A stretch of DNA of 10,761 nt, taken from assembly GCA_016928395.1 (NCBI GenBank), contig JAFGKV010000316.1:1-10761 (forward strand), written 5' to 3'. The translations under genes and the position numbers were made by a program. Below, piece by piece: positions 6,774 to 10,761 of this stretch (position 1 is the stretch's first letter; each line of letters opens with the position of its first letter). Under the pieces are notes generated by a model. The model saw only the letters and a list, made by a program, of their open reading frames with translations, did not search any database and was not told the origin of the DNA. Source of the stretch: Candidatus Fermentibacterota bacterium. GTDB taxonomy: Bacteria > JAFGKV01.

Positions 6774-8198
6774 ATGAAGGGTGACAAGATACTGACCCGC
6801 ATGGGTGACGGCGAACGTGTATGGATGGCGATCGAACAGGCCAGGGAGGACGTGGCTCTGGGCAGTCAGGACGCGGGGAAGAAGGGCAACATCGCGGAAC
6901 TGTGCGCCGAGGATCAGGAACGGCTGCTGGCGATCCTGGCCGAGCCCGGACGGATCGTGAGCGTCAGCCCCGGCGAAGAAGTGGTTGTCACTGACGACGG
7001 CGCTGCGCTCATTCTCTGCAGCGGCTCAACGGACGGCGGGTCCGGACTGGCGATCGACCGCCAGCCCGCGATCTTGGCCTACGAGCGGACCTTCGCCCCC
7101 GATACGGTCTCCACGGGGATTCATGACTACAGCTTCAAGCCGGTCAAGGCGATCATGAGCAATGAGCGCCAAGCCTACGCTTCGACGGTTCTCTTGACGA
7201 CTGCACCGCTGTTCTACGGTTCCCAGCCCAACCTCGGGTTGTACTTCCAGCCCGACGGGCCTCATCCCAACCCCGCGGAGCTGCTGCCGAAGGGTGACGT
7301 TCAGGGTGCTCGGCAGTCGCAGGAGGAAGCGGCAGCCCACCTTACCAGAGACATGGTGTTCGTCGGAGAGAGCCTCTACGAGATGGGGTGCGAGGGGCTC
7401 AATTTCGACACAGCCGGATCAGCCGGCGATGCCGATTTTTATGCCGCCCTGATGGCGATTGAGCAGCTCAAGATGTCGGCGCCAAACATGGCGATCGAGG
7501 TCGGCATGGCGGGGGAGTTCGTCCTGGGGATGCACGGGCAAATCGTCTATCGCGGCGAGCGCCTGGCCGGCATGTTCCCCCATCAGCAGGTCAAGATGGC
7601 CGAGGCGGCGGGGGCGGACATCTTCGGCCCTGCGGTCAACGTGAACACTTCCCGTTCGTTCGCGTGGAATCTCGCTCGGGCCGTGACCTTCGTGAAGGCC
7701 ACGGTGGAAGCTGCCGGGATTCCCGTGCACGCCAATGTCGGCATGGGGGTGTGCGGTGTTCCGATGTGCGTGGAAACCCCGATCGACTGCGTTACGCGAA
7801 CCACGAAAGCCCTGGTGCAGATTGGGAAGATCGATGGGTTGTAGCTGGGCGTAGGGGACGCTTTCGGGATGCCCCTGGCGCATATCATGGCTGCAGGCAT
7901 GGGAGGCATCCGGACTTCCGGAGATCTGGTGGCCTGGATGCAGATGCGACGAAAGATGCGGATTGCCGAAGCCAAGCGGTATGTGGCGAAAAACCTGGGC
8001 ATAGACCTGATCGACTTGACGAACGAGGAGGTCATGTACCAGCTGCGGCAGGATCTGGGAATAGGAGTGGTGACCGGGGTGCCAGGAGACCCGGAAGGAA
8101 TCGTGGCAAAGTGCAGGATTGCCCAGCTGCTGGGGATATCCATCAACTCCGTCGATCGCTTTGTATCGAGTCTGTCGTTCTTGAAGGGAAGTCAATAG
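6774..8198 (+). CDS. mtbB: Dimethylamine:corrinoid protein methyltransferase with in-frame amber (pyrrolysine) codon
   Basis: MtbB moves a methyl group from dimethylamine to the Co(I) corrinoid of MtbC, giving monomethylamine. Translating the UAG at codon 357 as pyrrolysine gives 474 residues; methanogen MtbB is about 467. Family landmarks before the UAG include His-Asp-Tyr-Ser-Phe-Lys-Pro-Val-Lys, Leu-Phe-Tyr-Gly-Ser-Gln-Pro-Asn-Leu-Gly-Leu-Tyr, Gly-x-Asn-Phe-Asp-Thr, Asn-Thr-Ser-x-x-x-Ala-Trp-Asn-Leu-Ala-Arg-Ala-Val-Thr-Phe and Ile-Asp-Gly-Leu just before the amber. After it come Leu-Gly-Val-Gly-Asp-x-x-Gly-Met-Pro, His-Ile-Met-Ala-Ala-Gly-Met and Gly-Asp-Leu-Val-Ala-x-Met-Gln, as in archaeal MtbB from memory. 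GGAGG at 6764-6768 is 5 bases before the ATG. The terminal stop at 8196-8198 is also UAG. It must not be annotated as a truncated 356-residue protein plus a separate downstream piece. A paralogue acting on another dimethylated amine is possible. Confidence 0.95.
7842..7844 (+). other. In-frame UAG codon, pyrrolysine insertion site of mtbB
   Basis: Codon 357 of mtbB is TAG. The same frame then stays open for 117 sense codons that read as conserved MtbB sequence, which rules out a true end here. Pyrrolysine sits at the equivalent place in methanogen MtbB (residue 356 in Methanosarcina barkeri), where its imine ring is thought to bind and orient the methylamine. Decoding needs the tRNA(CUA) PylT and the ligase PylS, which are not in the window. 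Confidence 0.93.
7849..7881 (+). promoter_or_regulatory. Possible PYLIS-like stem-loop just downstream of the mtbB amber codon
   Basis: Bases 7849-7857 (GGCGTAGGGG minus its first G: GCGTAGGGG) can pair with 7872-7881. The pairs are G7849-C7881, C7850-G7880, G7851-C7879, a bulged G7878, a U-G wobble at 7852/7877 and five pairs AGGGG/CCCCT (7853-7857 with 7872-7876), with a 14-base loop. The stem begins 4 bases after the UAG. Stem-loops at this distance were proposed as pyrrolysine insertion elements in archaeal methyltransferase genes, though they are not strictly required for decoding. The GC-rich coding sequence makes chance pairing likely. Confidence 0.4.
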
Positions 8199-8216
8199 AG
8201 GGGAGCTGACCGGAGC

Positions 8217-8864
8217 ATGCTTTCAGACGACCTGATCGAGCGCGCCAATCAGACGGTTCTCGGCTTTGACACACAAGGTGCCGTCGCTCTCGTCGAAGAG
8301 CTCATCTCCTCCGGAGGAGATCTCCTGGAATTGATGGACAGGGCCTACATCCCCGCAATCGGTGAGATCGGCGAGCGCTTCAGCTGCGGGCAGGTGTTTC
8401 TGCCGGAGCTCATTCAAGCGGCCAACGTGATGAAAGCGGTCACGGAAATGGTGAGCCGGGCCTTACCCAAAGAGGCGACGAGGCCCGCAGGGGCAAAGTT
8501 CGTCATCGGTACCGTCGAGGGCGATATCCACGACATCGGGAAGACCCTGGTCGTGACCCTGCTCGAGGTGCACGGCTTCACGGTCTATGACCTGGGAAGA
8601 GACGTCAGCTCCAAAAGACTCATCGCGAAAGCAGTCGAAGTGGATGCCGGCATCATCGGAACGAGCGCCCTGCTGTCTACCACAATGGAGAAACAGAAAG
8701 AGCTCGTGCAGGCGCTCACGAAACCCGAATACAAGGGGCGCTTCAAGACGATGGTCGGCGGTGCTCCGGTGACGCGCCGTTGGGCCGAGAGGATCGGAGC
8801 GGACGGTTACGGCGAGAATGCTCACGAGGCGGTGGTGAAGGCGAAGGAGCTTAGCGGCCCGTAG
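8217..8864 (+). CDS. mtbC: Corrinoid (cobalamin-binding) methyl-carrier protein, MtbC type
   Basis: A 215-residue cytosolic protein of normal length. An N-terminal helical cap domain (about 1-85, with the Glu-x-x-x-Gly-x-x-Phe-x-x-Gly-x-x-Phe-Leu-Pro-Glu pattern) precedes a B12-binding Rossmann domain. The cobalt ligand His105 lies in Asp103-Ile-His105-Asp-Ile-Gly108-Lys, followed by the nucleotide-loop Gly-Thr-Ser-Ala-Leu-Leu-Ser-Thr-Thr-Met and the Val-Gly-Gly-Ala-Pro-Val-Thr motif. It accepts the methyl group from MtbB and passes it to a downstream methyltransferase. MtmC, MtbC and MttC proteins are hard to tell apart; adjacency to mtbB decides the name. AGGGGAG (8199-8205) serves as ribosome site. 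It starts 18 bases after the mtbB stop and in the same frame. It ends with TAG, after which the frame stays open for 51 codons of unconvincing sequence. Confidence 0.93.
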   Translation: MLSDDLIERANQTVLGFDTQGAVALVEELISSGGDLLELMDRAYIPAIGEIGERFSCGQVFLPELIQAANVMKAVTEMVSRALPKEATRPAGAKFVIGTVEGDIHDIGKTLVVTLLEVHGFTVYDLGRDVSSKRLIAKAVEVDAGIIGTSALLSTTMEKQKELVQALTKPEYKGRFKTMVGGAPVTRRWAERIGADGYGENAHEAVVKAKELSGP

Positions 8865-8868
8865 GAGC

Positions 8869-8881
8869 CATCCGGCGGATG
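8869..8881 (+). terminator. Short hairpin after mtbC, weak terminator candidate
   Basis: CATCC and GGATG pair around a GGC loop, starting 4 bases after the mtbC stop. The stem is only 5 base pairs and no T run follows, so this is at most a weak or Rho-assisted end of the long operon. The GC-rich stretch 8890-8935 may hold further unstable pairings, none clean. Confidence 0.25.
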
Positions 8882-9000
8882 TCAAGACCGCTCGCCGCGA
8901 CGCCGCCATCCTGCCCGCAGCGGGGGCGCCTTCGCCAGTTTCCATATCGAAATCACGAATTATGCAAGGAAGACCGCTTTCAATTTCGAAATATGCGATG

Positions 9001-9016
9001 GAATACTTGAGTATTC
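9001..9016. promoter_or_regulatory. Perfect 16-base palindrome, probable regulator binding site
   Basis: GAATACT-TG-AGTATTC is an exact inverted repeat of 7-base arms around a 2-base centre, lying in an AT-rich island within GC-rich sequence. A smaller perfect palindrome, ATTTCGAAAT, lies at 8983-8992. The site abuts the putative -35 box of the dehydrogenase promoter, where an activator or repressor would act. The regulator is unknown. Confidence 0.6.
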
Positions 9017-9046
9017 TTGAATTACGTACTAAGGTAGGAGTGAAAT
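9017..9046 (+). promoter_or_regulatory. Putative promoter of the saccharopine-family dehydrogenase gene
   Basis: TTGAAT (9017-9022) and TGAAAT (9041-9046) are spaced by 18 bases, with 4 of 6 consensus matches in each box. The position directly downstream of the palindrome and about 50 bases before the GTG start makes it the best candidate in this 230-base gap. An alternative pair using TTGAGT at 9007 with TAAGGT at 9030 overlaps the palindrome. Confidence 0.4.
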
Positions 9047-9094
9047 AACGCTATCTCCAGCGGCCAAGCGTGCCTGCACCGAGGAGGTTCGATC

Positions 9095-10294
9095 GTGAAG
9101 ATTGCGGTATTGGGAGGGGCGGGCCTGATGGGCTCGGGGACCGTGCGAGATCTGGTTTCCCGGGAATCCGCTGGAATCGACCGGGTGATCGTAGCAGACA
9201 TAGACCTGGACAAGGCGCGGCGGCTTGTCGATAGCCTCGGTGACAAACGGCTGGAGCCAGCCCGCCTAGACGTTCGGGATCGCCGGAGCTGCCTGGCGGT
9301 TCTGAAGGCAGTGGACATCTGCATCAACGGCGTACCTACGTTTGCGGGATTTCAGATGGACATCTTCCACTGCTGCCTGGAGGCCAAGTGCCACTACATT
9401 GACTTCGGCGGAATGGGGATCTACACACCCCAGCAGAAAGCCGAGCACGACGCTTGGAGCCGAGCCGGGGTGACCGCGATCCTGGGCCTGGGGTCCGACC
9501 CCGGCATGTCGAATGTACTGTGCAAGGCCGTGGCGGAACAGCTGGAGGAGATCGACAAGATCAGTCTCTATTGGGCGTCGAAGTTGGTGGGTGACGAGAA
9601 TCCGGTACTCGTGCCTCCGTACAGTATTTCGACGCTGCTCGGGGAATACGCCAACAACAGCAAGCAATTCATAAACGGCGAGCTTGTGGACAAACCACCG
9701 CTCAGCGGAGAGGTGTCTCTCGTGCTGCCGCCGCCCTTTGGCCAAACCGAGTTCGTGCATTCGCAGCATTCGGAACCGCTCACCGTTCCCTTCGCCAAGG
9801 GAATCAAGGACAAGGGGATCAGAGAATTCACCTGGCGTCTCCATCTCCCGGAGAAGGAACATGAGGTGTACAAGAGTCTCGTCAAAGTAGGATTCGGGGA
9901 GTTTGCCGTTCCGATCGACTTTAGAGGCATGAGCGTCGCGCCCGCCGAGTTCCTCGAGGCTCTGATCGCCCGAAACATCGAGAGGAACCGGCACAGGATC
10001 CCCCACCAGGATGCCTACGAGATCCACCTGGCCATCGGCGAAGGCAGAATGAACCGCAAGAAGACCACCGTGCAGTGCATGGTTTTCGTGGCTCCGGATC
10101 CGTTCTACACAGACTACAACGATGCGGCTACTTCGATGAACGCCTCGATTGGAGCTCAGCTCCTGGGACGACCGAAGCCAGTTCCCGGCGTATGGGGGCC
10201 GGAGGAATACTACAATGTACAGGAATACTTCTCGGAACTAAAGAAGAGGCACTTCAAGATTACTCTCGCGGTGACAACGGAAGAGGAACTCTAG
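9095..10294 (+). CDS. Saccharopine dehydrogenase-family oxidoreductase, lysine 6-dehydrogenase-like
   Basis: A 399-residue cytosolic NAD(P)-dependent oxidoreductase. The N-terminal Rossmann fold has Gly7-Gly-Ala-Gly-Leu-Met-Gly13, with an acidic strand end (Ala-Asp-Ile-Asp) suggesting NAD preference. Further family marks are Val-Asp-Ile-Cys-Ile-Asn-Gly-Val-Pro, His-Tyr-Ile-Asp-Phe-Gly-Gly and Gly-Leu-Gly-Ser-Asp-Pro-Gly-Met-Ser-Asn, matching the Gly-x-x-Pro-Gly-Met pattern of saccharopine dehydrogenase-like enzymes. From memory, the general layout and C-terminal end resemble bacterial lysine 6-dehydrogenase, which converts lysine to an aminoadipate semialdehyde, but the substrate is not established. 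The GTG start follows GAGGAGG (9081-9087) by 7 bases. It is separated from mtbC by 230 bases with its own likely promoter, so it is a separate but perhaps functionally linked unit. It ends in TAG. Confidence 0.85.
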   Translation: MKIAVLGGAGLMGSGTVRDLVSRESAGIDRVIVADIDLDKARRLVDSLGDKRLEPARLDVRDRRSCLAVLKAVDICINGVPTFAGFQMDIFHCCLEAKCHYIDFGGMGIYTPQQKAEHDAWSRAGVTAILGLGSDPGMSNVLCKAVAEQLEEIDKISLYWASKLVGDENPVLVPPYSISTLLGEYANNSKQFINGELVDKPPLSGEVSLVLPPPFGQTEFVHSQHSEPLTVPFAKGIKDKGIREFTWRLHLPEKEHEVYKSLVKVGFGEFAVPIDFRGMSVAPAEFLEALIARNIERNRHRIPHQDAYEIHLAIGEGRMNRKKTTVQCMVFVAPDPFYTDYNDAATSMNASIGAQLLGRPKPVPGVWGPEEYYNVQEYFSELKKRHFKITLAVTTEEEL

Positions 10295-10316
10295 CCGGTC
10301 CGAGGCCTTTCGGTCG

Positions 10317-10348
10317 GGGGGTACTCGGGCCGCAGACCTCTCACCCCC
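10317..10348 (+). terminator. Weak terminator-like hairpin after the dehydrogenase gene
   Basis: GGGGGT (10317-10322) can pair with ACCCCC (10343-10348) around a 20-base loop, 22 bases after the stop. A TTT lies about 12 bases further on, too far for a classical intrinsic terminator. Confidence 0.25.
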
Positions 10349-10367
10349 ATCTCGCCGGGGTTTCACC

Positions 10368-10399
10368 TTGACATTCCTGCACGCCTCCACTCTCATAGA
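10368..10399 (+). promoter_or_regulatory. Possible promoter of the DUF2779 gene
   Basis: A perfect TTGACA -35 box lies at 10368-10373. No good -10 box is found at 16-18 bases; the nearest AT-rich hexamer is CATAGA at 10394-10399 with a 20-base spacer. It may need an activator, or the match may be chance. Confidence 0.3.
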
Positions 10400-10422
10400 C
10401 AATCAGGGCACCGCCTAGAAAC

Positions 10423-10761
10423 ATGGACTACCGACTGTCCAAGTCCAAGTATCTCACCGGCCTGAACTGCCTGAAGGCGCTCTGGCTCACGATCCGCGAT
10501 CCGGGCAAGGCCGCTCCGCCCTCGCCCGCCCAGGAGTACATCTTTGCGCAGGGCACGAGGGTCGGGCTCGTGGCCCAGGAGTGCTTCCCTGAGGGGGTTC
10601 TGGTGGCCGCACCCTCGTACCAGGCTCCTGCTGCCCTGGCGGAGACCCGGGCGCTCGTAGCCGGAGGGGTGCCGGCTGTGTTCGAGGCCGCCTTCTTCCA
10701 CGATAACATCCTGGTGCGGGTCGACGTGCTGCGCCGCTCGGCCGAGGTCGGGCACGATGCC
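10423..10761 (+). CDS. DUF2779-domain protein, N-terminal 113 residues (partial)
   Basis: The frame is open from ATG 10423 to the window edge. The start, Leu-Ser-Lys-Ser-Lys-Tyr-Leu-Thr-Gly-Leu-Asn-Cys-Leu-Lys-Ala-Leu-Trp-Leu, matches the N-terminus of DUF2779 proteins, a RecB/Cas4-like nuclease-related family in which Gln-Cys-Pro-Lys is usual. Later landmarks are Phe-Ala-Gln-Gly-Thr-Arg-Val-Gly, Phe-Pro-Glu-Gly-Val, and Val-Phe-Glu-Ala-Ala-Phe followed by Leu-Val-Arg-Val-Asp-Val-Leu. The Glu and Asp of the last pair would be metal ligands of the nuclease core, and Cys16 could be an iron-sulfur ligand, as in Cas4/AddB-like enzymes (family knowledge plus inference). The ribosome site is weak. 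It looks unrelated to the methylamine operon; its biological role is unknown. Confidence 0.75.
   Translation, partial: MDYRLSKSKYLTGLNCLKALWLTIRDPGKAAPPSPAQEYIFAQGTRVGLVAQECFPEGVLVAAPSYQAPAALAETRALVAGGVPAVFEAAFFHDNILVRVDVLRRSAEVGHDA

Noticed and set aside
6774-7844. mtbB as a pseudogene with a nonsense mutation
   Set aside because: The UAG is exactly at the known pyrrolysine position, the rest of the frame is undamaged and well conserved, and mtbC follows directly.
7869-8198. A separate small gene starting at ATG 7869
   Set aside because: It is in the mtbB frame, has no ribosome site and encodes conserved MtbB C-terminal sequence; it is the part of mtbB after the pyrrolysine codon.
1-10761. 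CRISPR arrays, tRNA or rRNA genes, insertion sequences, pylT within the window
   Set aside because: No regularly spaced repeats, no tRNA-like cloverleaf or rRNA sequence, and no transposase frame or terminal repeats were seen on either strand.

Overview
The window looks bacterial and GC-rich. It has strong Shine-Dalgarno sites, one near-consensus sigma-70 promoter and tightly packed operon genes. The solute-binding protein has a signal peptide followed directly by Gly-Gly-Lys-Lys-Glu. I associate that leader from memory with spirochaete ABC-transporter binding proteins, so Spirochaetota is my tentative guess; an anaerobic Firmicute or another methylotrophic anaerobe is not excluded.

Layout. 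At the left edge is the 3' end of an Lrp/AsnC-type regulator (1-93, +). It converges on a small CxxC protein of the DUF1858 type (90-320, -). A divergent intergenic region carries a strong promoter (438-466) that opens a long plus-strand gene run: an aldehyde dehydrogenase (504-1994), then a complete branched-chain-amino-acid-type ABC transporter, namely binding protein (2019-3284), permeases LivH (3370-4230) and LivM (4217-5218), and ATPases LivG (5262-6020) and LivF (6024-6728). It continues into mtbB (6774-8198) and mtbC (8217-8864). After an AT-richer 230-base gap with a perfect 16-base palindrome and a probable promoter comes a dehydrogenase of the saccharopine/lysine-6-dehydrogenase family (9095-10294, +). 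The right edge holds the first 113 codons of a DUF2779 protein (10423 onward, +).

The central point is mtbB. Its reading frame is interrupted by one in-frame UAG at codon 357 (7842-7844), and the protein continues for 117 more codons that match the C-terminal part of dimethylamine:corrinoid methyltransferase. This is the position at which methanogen MtbB carries pyrrolysine, so the gene is intact only if UAG is decoded as pyrrolysine; calling the UAG a stop would wrongly split the gene. The next gene encodes the corrinoid protein that would receive the methyl group.

The genes suggest a single unit: a periplasmic-binding-protein-dependent transporter imports an N-methylated amine or amino acid, MtbB moves a methyl group to the cobalt of MtbC, and the aldehyde dehydrogenase (perhaps with the downstream lysine-6-dehydrogenase-like enzyme) oxidises the remaining carbon skeleton. 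This is inference; the substrate is unknown. The pyl genes, the corrinoid activator RamA and the methyltransferase that unloads MtbC are not in the window.

A second layer of interest is UAG use. Six of the eleven visible terminal stops are UAG. Two of them (end of livG, end of mtbB) lie in frame with the next gene and with no other stop between, so readthrough would give LivG-LivF and MtbB-MtbC fusions.
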